Below are positions 11,426 through 22,962 of a DNA stretch of 64,000 nt, in pieces (within the stretch, counting starts at the first letter, position 1; each line of letters starts with the position of its first letter). The notes below the pieces were generated by a model. That model ran no database searches and was not told where the DNA came from. It was given only the letters and a program-made list of their open reading frames with translations. The stretch is from the NCBI RefSeq assembly GCF_047495875.1, contig NC_092461.1, forward strand, positions 68,684,299 to 68,748,298. Direction: 5' to 3'. This DNA is from Pithys albifrons albifrons (lineage: Eukaryota > Chordata > Aves > Passeriformes > Thamnophilidae). The translations under genes and the position numbers were made by a program.

Positions 11426-14400
11426 GATAGATTCCAGTTTTAAGGAGACAGAATAGCCATACTCTGATGACAGCATATGGATTTTAACACTACTTATGAA
11501 AGAAGAAATTATTTCTTAGAATTTTTGAAATATTTAACTCAGACTTTCTTAAATTCACATTTATTATCTAGAAATGGATGTCAGCCATCTTTCAAGTTAT
11601 ATTTATGTATGTAGCTATATATGTATTTATGTATGTAGTTATGTATTTAAATATATAATCAAATGTAGACATAGATATATAAGGAATGATAGCAGAAGAC
11701 AAAGACATATAAGAAGATATCAAGGAAGCAAGCATGCAACTAGGCTTTGTACAATGCTGCCAACTCTTTCACTGTCATTACACATGCAGAAACCAACCAA
11801 AAAACAAGCACATCACATTTTATGAAAAATGGAAAAAGTATTTATGGAGTGCCTAAGTGGATATTAACATGTACTCTCACAGTGCAAGATGTAACTGAGA
11901 ATTTTCAAAAGTTCGAAGAAAGTCAAAAGTCCCATTATCTTTCCCCTTTCTGATTCACCTGTTTAAAACTAATTCAAATCAGGCAAAAGGATTTTAAGAC
12001 AAAGATTCAACCATGGCACAGCAAGTTATGACACTGCTTTGCAGTGTCAGGTATGGAGGATTTTATGGACTTTTCCAGTCTGCTACCTTTCTTCATGGAG
12101 AAGTGAAAAAGACGATTTCAAACTGATATGTGAGCAGAGCTTGTTTATATTTGCATAGATATTTATAAATACTAAGAGCAGAGATGGTATTAATCCAAGA
12201 TGTCTAAAGGAACTCAAAGGGTACTTCCTTTTTTCTTATTCTCATGCCATTTCCACAACTGACAAACTACAGGATGGATAGGTGCAATATAACTGCTCAT
12301 ATGTACTCAAAAGGAAGGATTCTTTTCTTATGTATCATGAGTTTCAGCAAAGCAGTACTTGGAGCTGCTGGGAGAATATTTAATGATCCAATAAACCAGT
12401 CAGAACATGGCTATATTTTTTCAAGTCCTTAACATCATCAGTAAAAGAAAATAAGACAGTTAAAGGCTAAAATGGCCACAAATGTGTCACCTAGATCAAC
12501 TTAACAATATATATTTAATAGCACACCAGAAGTGGATGAAGAAAAGGGTTCACTAATACTGGACCCTTAATGGCCACTTTCAGACTCTGTTTTGTTTAAG
12601 AGTCTATGTTATTTTCTCAAGGGTATATATTTTAGCATCCAGCTGCAGGCTTTCTCTCCAGTAAAAAACTAAATGAATAATAATGATAATAGCAGAAATA
12701 ATAACAATAGCACCAATAATAACAATAGCAGCAAAATCCTCTAGCCATTGCTCTCTTGCACAGATCTTCAAGGACAGGTTGCAGCAGGAAAAAGCAAATC
12801 TTTCTCTCCAATACAGCTTTACCTCCTCCAGCTGATTGAGTTCTCTCTCTGCTCTTTCCAAGACTACTTTTTGTGCCAAATTCCTGGGTTTCTTGTTGAC
12901 CCAGGCAGTCTCTATTCCATGCTACATCTTGGTTCCCCATGGAGACATCAGTGGTGCCAATATCTGCCCAGGCTCTCCATAGGCAGGGAAGGGTGCTGAG
13001 AGGAAAAAGGCAGGGCAGCACCCTTGCTGTGTAGGAACAGTAGAGGGCACACGAGGAGATAAAATCTGTAATGTCGTGGTCTTTGGCCAGCAATTTTTTC
13101 AAAAATCATTCCATTGGCAACAGACAGAGACTAAGTGGCTTCTGTGCCAAACACAGCATACATCACTGTATACCATGTGGAAGAAGCACATCTGAGGTGC
13201 GGCACTGGTCACAAGCTAAATATGCTAACTGCTACGACTTCCAAGCAAGACCTGAACAGGAGGTTATACATTATTTCACATTTTCTTATCGAATTGTAAA
13301 CTCTTGCAAGCACCCATGATGTTCTTGAAATGAAGCCTTTTGCTACGGTGGTCCTGTTAGTGAAAAGGTTATAGAGGTGCTTTTATGGCTCTGGATCCAG
13401 GGAAGCAAATCCAAAACCTGACTTGGACACTCTACATGTAGAGAATTGTTAAATATGGAAGCAGCTGCAGAAGGAAAGTGTTCATTCTTAGTAATGAAAA
13501 ACAGATTAGGAAGGCATTATTTACACTTGATAAATCAGAAATGACATCAAAGAGGGCTAGCATTACAAACTATTAATGAAAAACATAATAATGAAACAAA
13601 TCACATAATAGATCACAACGAAGTGATTCAGTGTAATGAATACTGATACTAAGTAAGCGAACTGTGCACTCTGGGGATACAATTTCAAGTCTGTTGCAGC
13701 AAGCATGGAAGCAGTGTAAGAAAGAAAAATGAAAAAAAAAAAAAGAAAAAGCACTTTTAGAAGAAACTGGATCTGTTCCATTGCTCATACTGACCACATC
13801 CACACCTTACACCTTTTGGTGACATAAGTACATAAAGGTAGATAAAAATGATATTACCTACCAAGGCAAATTATATGCATTTGTTATGTTTTTCTGTCAA
13901 AGTAACAACTGAGATCTCCACACACATACAGATGTCAGCCATCACCCTCTATTCACAGAATAATGTGAGTACATAAACAATAAGCATACTAAAAAGCCAG
14001 ACAATGTTTCTTCAACACAGATTAGAAACTCATTTAATTTTTGTAATTATAGAAAACACATTACTGTTACAGAACATGATACCATCCTGAGGGTGAAACA
14101 GGTCTAAATTTCTGATCTCTATAAATATTTTATATTTTGGAAGAACAAAAGGTGTAGTCTTTGACTAACAGAAGGATGCCCTATGTAGCTTATATACAAT
14201 ATTTGTATTTTGATCACACATGAAACTTAAGGTGGTGTGCAAGTCATGATTTCATTTCAGACTTGACGGTATCCTAAACCCTTCCTGAGTCAATTCTGGC
14301 AATATAAAAGCCTACCAAACCAAATATTACTTTGTGCACTTATATAAGTTTCTATTTATTGTGCATTTGCAAAAATAGTTGTTCTGTTTTGTTTTGCCTT

Positions 14401-14666
14401 TTGTTTGAAGTAAAGGCATTCACACATATAGCACTGGAAAGCTCTTTAGATGGCTAAGGACAGGCACTGCAAAAGTCAGCCAGCTGAGCAGGGAGCTGCC
14501 TAAGCCTGCCAGTGAGTTATTGCAGTGTTCCTGATAACAGCCTCTCTTAATACACCTTTTAGATCTAAGGGTTGGCAGCTGAGGTTCTGTCTCAGCTACA
14601 AGATTTTACAATCAAATGTCAGTGTGAAGCTTACCAACAGAGGGTGAACTCCTGAATAACAAGGTC

Positions 14667-14672
14667 TTTATT
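14667..14672 (-). terminator. candidate poly(A) signal AATAAA of the PLAT gene
   Basis: TTTATT on the plus strand is AATAAA on the minus strand, about 500 bases past the stop codon at 15169. It is the first exact AATAAA I saw downstream of the stop; weaker ATTAAA variants occur nearer (about 15023). Position is plausible but unsupported by transcript data. Confidence 0.35.
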
Positions 14673-15168
14673 ATTCTCTGTTATGTTCTTATAAAAAAGA
14701 GCAACAATATATGGTAAGTCTGAAAGATTGTGCAATTTTTTTGGAAAATAATTTAGACAAAATCTAAAATTTTAATAAATGTTGAAATTGAAAAAGATTA
14801 ATCAAATTAATAAATACAAGACCTAAACTTAGCTTACCCACAAATGATTGCTGAAACAAAAATATTTTAATATGTTGCTACATATGTCTAACATTATGAT
14901 TGCTCAGATTAAGTCCACAGAGCCAAGTCACATATTTAAATTTCTGATATCTAAATTTCAGTTGTGCAAAGTTTTATGGACATATCTAATAGGATCAGAA
15001 TTCTGTGTTCACATTAGATATGTTTAATTTACTGTGATTTTTTAAACTCATTGTTTTGACATTTCTTCACAATAATTACAATACTTTCAGAATTATAAAA
15101 TACAATCAAATCAAATCAGCATGAATTTGGAGAATCAACACACTCAGAAAGAATCAGAAATTCAGCAG

Positions 15169-15223
15169 CTAAGGATAAAGTTGCACTAAGGTACGGCCAT
15201 CACTTTCATCTTCAGAAAGCCAC
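15169..15223 (-). CDS. RP1: PLAT gene terminal exon e15 (end of PLAT F, stop)
   Basis: The acceptor TTTTTCTCTTAAG precedes the exon. The first base completes an AG|G Arg codon from e14, then the frame reads WLSEDESDGRTLVQLYP and stops at TAG (15169-15171). The R-W-L-S-E-D-E-S-D-G string is the usual close of a PLAT domain (CNRWL..DE.DG), so the reading is well supported although only 55 coding bases are present. The 3' UTR continues leftwards. Confidence 0.88.
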
Positions 15224-15435
15224 CTTAAGAGAAAAACATAAAAACCTGTCATAGACACAGCACATATAAAATTTAATAAACAGACAACTGCTGAAAGACT
15301 GTTTCTGCACATTTGATTTTCTAGCAGAGTTTTTACATTGGTTTATACAGAAGCAGAAAACAATCTGAAAAAAATTGTATTTTTTTCTTTTTTAATATCC
15401 TCATATATGTAATTTAAAAGTGTAATTAACTTTAT

Positions 15436-15488
<53 letters not shown>

Positions 15489-17903
15489 ACATGGATTTTG
15501 TTTGTTTTTGCATAGGTAACTTGTAGATCACTTCAAAGAGTGACATAAAATCAGGATAATTTAGAGTAAGGAAACCTGTTCTGTGATAGAGATTATTGTT
15601 CTGGTATTCCATTCCAGAGATTATTTATTTCTCATATCTCTTTGTTGGTTCACAGAATACTGAGTTGTATGGTAGGCTCAAGCCTTGCTCTGTAAGAGCC
15701 TATGGCAGTTTTACTGTTGTTTACATGAGAAATAGGCCTGAGTCCAAAGCTCACATAGACTGGTGTTAACAGGAACCATGGACACAGTGGTAATAGTTTC
15801 CAAAGAAGGTCCAAAGACCTTCTAACATTTTTGGAAGGTTTATGACAGTCTACCTGATGTGATCTCTACTAAGGAGCTATAATGGGAGGGGTTCTCAGAT
15901 ATTAAATATAGCATTAATGTAGCTCGCATCTGAAGTTGCACCATTCAACAGCTGGGAGATATGGCTGAAGCTAAACAATTCCAGGATGAAACAAAACTAA
16001 TTTTGGCAGCTAAAACCGCATACAAAAGTCACAGAGCCTAGGAAAGGTGTGATGTGTAAGCTGCACAAGAGGCATTTAAATGGGTTAGCAGAGGATTCAG
16101 GTTTCTCAGTGATGAATATCTTTTAGAGACATCATTTATACCAGAGGAGTCTTTTTGTGAGAGGATGAACTCATTCCCCATTTACAGGATAGGCCTGATG
16201 AGGATCTCCATGTTCACCTGGAACAGGGACATGAACTTACAGTTTCCTGTGTTTGTGGAGTGCCCCACAGCCTCTAGCTCATTAAATACTCTGGGGTTAA
16301 CCTAATCTCTCCTGATAAAATACTGTCATTTTAAGTAAGTAGATATACATCAAGGTAAGCACATAGCTCTAACACCCCAAGACCCCAGTTAATGTCCTAG
16401 TCAGCAGCATGTAGAATCAGTCTGTGTTAGTCACTCCACATCAATGTGATTTGAGTTCTTGTGCCAAATGGGTCTCTTATATACCTTTAGGATTTTACAA
16501 TAAGACTTTAAATGAAGTTGAAAAAAAATCTCTGGAAAAAAATTATTTGTTGCAAGATATCTTTTTTCAAGAATCTTCCTCTGACTGGTGTGGTCTGAAA
16601 ACTCTTACAAGCAAAAGAGGTGGAGTGGCATCAAATGAAAATTCAGTCATGGATTGTGTTTCACACCTGAATGATATTGCCGTTAAAGGACTTTTGTTCA
16701 TGTCCACTAAATTAAATTTAGGTATCTGGAAGATTAGATAGTATCTGAGTTTGTGTTTGGAGGAAGTTAAATGAAGGGAAGTTTCATGTTGTTGGAAGAA
16801 GTTTCATGTTTTTTAGGTCAGCAACAACCTCACATTCTCATGATTTTGACTGTAGAATCCAACTGACTATTCAAGAACAAAAATGTTACTTTTGGGAGGT
16901 ACAGGGCTGGGATTTGGCTTCTGTTAATTGTCAAATTCACAGAAGTAATTAGGGAAAGGGTAACATTAAATATTCTTGGCTACCATCTCTGTTTTCAGAT
17001 CACCAGGTAACATTCCTCTTTCTAGGTACAGGAACTTGTAAATTTTCACACTTATATGTTTTCCAGATGCATTAAAAATCTGTTCTTCACTTAGGGAGAC
17101 ATGAGTATGTTTGCTTCAGTTGTTTATTCTGAAATTCTTCAAGCTGTGAACTGTAGTGAGCAGTCAGTCACTCCAAATATACCCTTCAGTTTAATTTCCA
17201 GCTTTTGAAACAGTAGTGTTTAAGTTTGATGCAGACTAAAGTATGCCTTCTTTTTGTACATTAGAAGCTATTTACTCCATCACCTGGGATCCAAATAAAT
17301 TTATAAATCTAGACCATTATCCTCCTATATTACATTATATAAAGCATTCTTTTGTCTTTATCCTATTTGCTGGATATATCTTGGACCCATAGTAAGCAAA
17401 CACAGAAACAGAATGACTCTAATGTTTTAATATTTTTTCCTCAGTAAAATACACTACTTTTTCTCCAGTTTTTTATCTATACTGCCATAGCCTTCCATCC
17501 TGCTTTCTGATTCCCACCCATGCCTGTTTGCTTACCCACGATATGTCACACTGCGCTAATGCTTATATAATGGTTCACCAGACACCTTCTACCTCTTGAA
17601 AATACATACAAATATATTCTCTTGGCAAAGGCACTAAATTGCGTCTCTCTCCTACACTCACTCACTTTTAATTGCTTGGAAAAATATATTGTCTTCTGAC
17701 AATTTTTCTGCCAAATTAGTTTGAAATTGGCCAAGTGGTTCAAAAATCATTGCATTGCCCTGATAACAACACAACATGGTAAAAGAAATTTCTTCATGTT
17801 TTTACAAAACCAGAAGAGAACCAACTGAGAGAGTAAAAAGACTTCTAATTCTTGTGGAAACGAAAACACCGTGTACAGAGTGATGAAGAACTGATCTACT
17901 GAC
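15224..17903 (-). other. intron between e14 and e15
   Basis: 2.7 kb of AT-rich sequence with a 44-bp AT microsatellite at 15438-15481. A 105-codon plus-strand frame at 16424-16741 has no recognisable domain and I regard it as chance. Nothing else seen. Confidence 0.7.
15438..15481. repeat. (AT)n microsatellite
   Basis: Twenty-two uninterrupted AT units, 215 bases from the terminal exon acceptor. Confidence 0.95.
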
Positions 17904-17979
17904 CTGTTACAGTTGAAGCAATACACTGAATTCCTAGCTGCATCTGTGATTTCCACTTTTTCCAGAAACCAACCACTTG
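17904..17979 (-). CDS. RP1: PLAT gene exon e14 (PLAT F, W-F-L strand)
   Basis: Acceptor is a very long T tract ending ACAG; donor is GTCAGT. Enters in phase 1 (G|CA gives Ala) and leaves in phase 2. Encodes ASGWFLEKVEITDAARNSV then YCFNCNR, the canonical PLAT segment with G-W-F-L-E-K-V and the F-x-C-N-R motif. It links to e13 (GHDGKGF) and to e15 (WLSEDE) without any gap in the domain. Confidence 0.93.
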
Positions 17980-20695
17980 CTGTAAAAAAAAAAAAAAAAA
18001 AGTAAAAAAAAAAAAGTAAAAAAAAAAAGACAGGGCAAATTTAATATAACCAAAACACAAATAGAGCATAAGAAGGGTTTCTAATTTCATTTCCAAACCC
18101 CATGTGGTTCAGTACTTCCAAGTGTATTCAACATCAATAATAAAACTGAAATGTAGATGATGCAAATTACTACCAACTTCTCTCTGTTTTACAGGGAAGG
18201 TCTTTGATGTTTTTGACAGAAAATGTAATGGAAGATTTTTGTTAGAACTTAACTTATTTTTCCATATTGAACAGAACAGGCAGTAAGATAAACAAAACAC
18301 AGTGCATGGTAATATTAAATACATTCTTGAAAACCCATTTTACCCTTTTCAGTACCTGGAAATGCACTTAAAATGCACCCCTGGTGGATATTCTACTACT
18401 CCTTTCTAATTAATATATTGATATGTATGAAAACCAAGTGGTGGATCTGAATGCTGCTCATATCTGTATTTCTCCAGCAGCTGTGATTCAGAATAGAACC
18501 TCTATTTGGGCCAATATTCATATCTGTTTCAGCTTTAAGAATGTATTAAATATTCTACTATAATCTCCTATTTTCCTGTGTGAAAAATATCCTCATTCTC
18601 GTGATATGGAATTTTATTTCATTGAGTATTAAAATATTAAGATTTTAAGCCAAAAATTTCATTGTATATATATATATACAATGTTTTTGTTGATCTCTTT
18701 AGTTGTGATTGCCAATGCAAATACTAATGATAACATTTTAAAACTAATTGGGATTATACTGCTAGTAGCTGAGTATATTTTTATATTCTTTGCATGTCCT
18801 AGAGATAAGGAACTATACTCTATTAAATTATTTTGGTTTTCAAATAAATTGGACAAAGTTCTAAGTCAGGTAAAACCTATAAAAATATTTTTAAGTAGGA
18901 TAAAAATTTAATATAAAATATTTGTAATTTTTTTCATTTGGATAAAATGTAAAAACATAGCAACTTTTCTTGATTTTTCATTAGCATTTTTAAACAAATA
19001 GTTGCTGTATCCAGGCCACAAAATTGTCTAGGTTTTCCATCTTCAACTCACAAGATTCATTTATTGATATTGTGAAGTACTTTTGGAACTCTTTCAATGA
19101 AATCTTGTGAATGGTTTAATATATCATAGATTCTACTTGGGATATATGACCTTTCATGAAATCTCTAATTCACAGTCTGGATTATCAGCAATAAAAATTT
19201 ACAGTCTCTCAAATTTACACCGCACTTTACAAAAGAATATAAAGGCATGTTTGCTCTCTTGAAAAGATTAAAATCTAATGCTTCATCCTTTATTGACAAA
19301 ACTCCAACAGACACTACTGAAATCTCCAGTTATGGAGAAATCTAGTGGAAGCTAGGAAATATCAGCAAGCAGATGAAACGTTTCAAAGAGCTGTTACATT
19401 TGAGGAAGCTTGTGAGGGTAAAAGCTGATGTGACAAGAGACACATTTCAGAGAAAAATTTAGAGGAAGGTAGTCATATCTGTAAGATGAACCGACACACA
19501 CTGGCTGAGCTAGGAAGGCAGCATTAGCAGATATGTTGATCAAGGCACAGAGAGAAATGATAATAATTTTGTTGATAGTTTGTGATCTAGGAAATTAAAG
19601 CTCAACCTAATATTTTCTCTGCAGATTTCTGTGCAACTCTCAGAGTGCCAGAAGTCTCCCAGGGTGGAGTTCCCTTCCCACACTGGGAATCAGTCCTAAG
19701 CTGAATTGTGTACATGTACAGCAGGATGAAATTCAGTGGGAAGATCTTATTCATTATAGGTGTTTCAACAGGTTTGGTGGTTTTCTGTTTGAGTTTTCAA
19801 ACCTGAGACATATACACCACCACTGGGTAGTTAGGAAAAAAAAGCTGTTCAACTTTTTCCAAGTCAGAACTGCTATTTGCAGAATTTTGCTTGGTTCATC
19901 CTAGAAATGATAAACCCTGACCACTATATAGTGCACCTTGAACTTAGATTAATCAGATGGATTTGAGATGAGTTAAGCAAATTTCACCTCACTAGAGTAC
20001 CACAATACAATCAGACCTATTTGACTCAAGTTATATATTGCCTACAAACTCAGTTTATGTATATGTGCATTTCTATATATCTGTACATATTTCATATTTG
20101 TATATCTCTAGGGTGTTTTTAGGACAAATAAGTGTAAGCTCAAAAGATTATATGCAGTAGTCTAACATTTTATTTTTATGTAAAATTCAGGGTTTAGAGG
20201 TTACACGCTGTACATAGAAACATTTTCCATCATCCTGTGTGGTTATGTACTATAACTACATCCTAACTTAGCATCAGGGCAAGACAGGGTACACAGTAGT
20301 GTTCTCCTCATACTTTCACAAGAAGAAAAGCTGAATGTGTGTGAGAGGGAGCTACAGCATGTTTTGACCGGAGTCTCAAAACTTGCTTGAATCACAGGGA
20401 AGTCCTATGTTGTGTAAAACATCCAATAAGGGTTTTGGCTGAGCAATGTTTGAAGGATAAAACCATCTGCAGTTTATCTTAACTAGATCTCCATCAGAAA
20501 AAAAATCAAGGTAAAGTCAAAGGAAATATGACAGACACAGAGGGGGTGAAAGCAAGAGCAGTCAAACTGACCTCATTTGTACACATATTTGTATTAGCTA
20601 ACTGTAGCATAGCATGACTTCAAACACCTTTCCAAATGTCAGATCTTTAGGCAGAATATTTTTGCAAGGCTATTTAACACAGACAGTGTACTCAC
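17980..20695 (-). other. intron between e13 and e14
   Basis: 2.7 kb, AT-rich. The A-tracts at 17984-18029 form the pyrimidine tract of the e14 acceptor on the minus strand. No exon or clear mobile element seen in the remainder. Confidence 0.7.
17984..18029. repeat. interrupted poly-A / poly-T tract at a splice acceptor
   Basis: Three A-runs (about 18, 12 and 10 bases) separated by GT on the plus strand. On the minus strand these are T-runs abutting the e14 acceptor. Confidence 0.9.
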
Positions 20696-20774
20696 CGAAT
20701 CCTTTCCCATCGTGACCAATTTCAATGGAATGTAGTCTGCCTAATTTTTTTGTCTTAATCTTGAATGTATCAAC
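20696..20774 (-). CDS. RP1: PLAT gene exon e13 (PLAT F, central strand)
   Basis: Acceptor TTACAG, donor GTGAGT, phase 0 to 1. Encodes VDTFKIKTKKLGRLHSIEIG followed by HDGKGF, a canonical PLAT centre: V-D-x-F after the FERGK of e12, L-G-x-L-x-x-I-x-I-G-H-D before e14. Confidence 0.95.
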
Positions 20775-22379
20775 CTGTAATATTAAAATAAAGTTATTAA
20801 AAGTATTATATCTATACCAATGTTTGAAAATGTATTAATTTGTTTAGGTCAGTTCTGAGATTAATTCAAATGCAACAATAGCAATTCAAAATAGGTGAGT
20901 CACAGTTGAGGTGGTTTATTTGAGTGGACTCGATGATCCTTCTGGGTTCCTTCCAACTCAGAATAGTCTGTGATTTTGTGATTCTGTGATTTCCCTTGTT
21001 AAAGATATATGGTATAGATCCTATCCCTCTAGGTCTCAGTTTAAACACAAAATATTCACTTTTCAACTTATAGTAGGACAACCCCCAGCTCTTTCCTGAC
21101 TTTCACCTACCAGAAAAACTCTTTTTGTCTCATGAATGCTCACCTGATATTGTCTTTTAAAATTTTATTAGTATATGATAAACATTCAAGAACATAAAGG
21201 TTTTTACTACATATACCATTCTGTCTCTCAAGTAGCATATACTTGTTTAATATTGCAGATTTTTTAAAATGAGATCCTTTTTTCATAAGACATTTGACAT
21301 CACTGGCTACCCATTGACTTAGCTGGATTGCTAATAGGATTTCTACATATCTATTCTTTTTCAAATATTAGTGACACCTCCTATATAGTAGTAGGCAAAA
21401 GGAAATACTGCTCAAGACACCTTTTTACTTGCTTCTTGTGCTTGTGGTCAACCAGATTTATCAACCTCTTCAGTATGGAAGAAAATTCATGGGTAAAGAT
21501 CTTTCAGAAGCTAGTAACAGAGATCCAGGCTGAAGAAACTCAGACCAGGTGCAGGTAAAAAATGTTTAGTACTACTGGAGATAATGAGGTACATTTCTTA
21601 AGGAAGATATTTTCACTGGAGTTCTAATTATTCCATCATTAACTCTCAATAAAACCACAGGAGACTGATATGGAAAATATATATATATTTCTTGCTACTT
21701 AAGGGTAACCATCATTGTACTCTGTTGCACAGGTGGAGACCAAATGGAGCAATTCCTTTGCCACAGTGATATGCTTATTAAATTAGGAAAATATTCAGCT
21801 AAGGTACTAGGACATCCCACAGAGGATCTGCGTTGTTCTGCAAATATCTGTATCTGAATTAGGGGTCTCTGAATAACAGCCTAAAGCATGATGGATATTA
21901 GAATCAGGTTGGTGTGCATGGTTCCATTTTATCTGGTAATAGGTTTATATATTCAGTGAGGCTAACAGCACTGGTTTCCATGGCAAAGTAAAATGATGGC
22001 ATATAAGAAACCGATGTATTCTCATGGACAATATTCAAATTATGTGCAATAGCATGGGATAATGCACATATATGGACACATAAAGGCAATGCATACTGTG
22101 CATTTCAGAACAAGGAAATGCATAACTGGGCAGATAAGGGGATGTAATATGAAGATGTATTTTGGGACTAAGAGACAGAAGAGCAACAGTCAGCAGAAGT
22201 GAAATGTCCCTTGGTTACCCTGGTGAAAAGGCAAAACAGATAGCTGATACTATATCTCATCCAGTGATGTGAAAAAGAGAATGAATAAGTGCCTCAAGTT
22301 CTCTAAAGAACTTGCATAGATTTAAAATTTGCTTTTCCAGTACAGAAACAGACACAACCTGTGAAATCTGTGTACTCAC
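20775..22379 (-). other. intron between e12 and e13
   Basis: 1.6 kb containing the short CR1 tail at 20885-20990. Nothing else recognised. Confidence 0.75.
20885..20990 (+). mobile_element. short CR1 LINE 3' tail
   Basis: The segment CTCGATGATCCTTCTGGGTT, then TTCCAACTCAGAATAGTCTG and GATTTTGTGATTCTGTGAT, is the typical last 100 bases of an avian CR1 with its 8-bp tail repeat. Heavily 5'-truncated. It lies in the e12-e13 intron. Confidence 0.85.
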
Positions 22380-22665
22380 CTTTCCTCTTTCAAAGGGGTT
22401 TTGATGATCTAGTGACTGAGAGAGTTGAAATACTTCAGATTTGTCCTCATTCCCAAATAAAATAATATGCACTTTGGCATCAGTCCCTGCACCCCTTTTG
22501 TCACCTGTGTATACTTTAACAGTATACTCTGTCACATCTCCTGCTTGACTTTCTTCTTCATTTAAGTTGTTATCTATGTCATTCTTTTGTTTGTCTCCTC
22601 TAATAACAAAAGATGGTGGGATTTCTCTTTGTATTTCAGGCTTGTTTCCATCAACAGAAAATTCT
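22380..22665 (-). CDS. RP1: PLAT gene exon e12 (linker and start of PLAT F)
   Basis: Acceptor TTTTTCAG, donor GTGAGT, phase 2 to 0; the first base completes a GA|A Glu codon. The first 45 or so residues are a polar, acidic linker (contains NDIDNNLNEEESQAGD) separating PLAT E from F. Then EYTVKVYTGDKRGAGTDAKV, HIILFGNEDKSEVFQLSQS and NPFERGK form a canonical PLAT N-half, with the T-G-D, G-A-G-T-D-A and F-E-R-G motifs. Confidence 0.95.
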
Positions 22666-22883
22666 CTGAAAAACAAAATCACATATGCTTTTATGGTAAG
22701 TAAATCAACTGTTAAACCAAAAAAATGCTATGAATTTATGTGGAACAGTTAAAGATGGACTTATTTTTAAAATATCTATTGATAGAACTGCTCTGTGGTA
22801 GTAGCTTTAATTCAGTGTCTGCTGAGTGTTTTCAATTATTATATTATAAAAAAAACATTACTAGCTTTACATAATATACTTAC

Positions 22884-22962
22884 TCATTCACTTCAAATAC
22901 ATAGATAGGATAGCCCTTCACAGCTTGTTTCACATGCAATTTTTTAATGTTCAATTTGCAGT
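22884..22962 (-). CDS. RP1: PLAT gene exon e11 (end of diverged PLAT E)
   Basis: Acceptor TTTGTAG, donor GTAAGT, phase 1 to 2. Reads D (split), then CKLNIKKLHVKQAVKGYPIY and VFEVN. It aligns by position with WFLEKVEI...YCFNCN of PLAT F, but the W-F-L motif is replaced by CKL and the cysteine after F is absent. It has no ORF-length support, but both splice sites and phases fit e10 and e12. Confidence 0.82.

Larger units (their letters stand above)
7481..15168. other. intergenic region between XKR4 and the PLAT-repeat gene
   Basis: About 7.7 kb separates the XKR4 CpG island from the stop codon of the upstream gene, both on the minus strand. It contains a CR1 fragment (about 8490-8850), an ATAC-type microsatellite (11371-11425), AAT-type low-complexity sequence (12670-12735), and at the right end the probable 3' UTR of the PLAT gene. 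I found no convincing coding exon on either strand. Confidence 0.6.

Noticed and set aside
16424..16741. 105-codon plus-strand frame
   Set aside because: No recognisable domain, antisense in an intron, and composition like its AT-rich surroundings.
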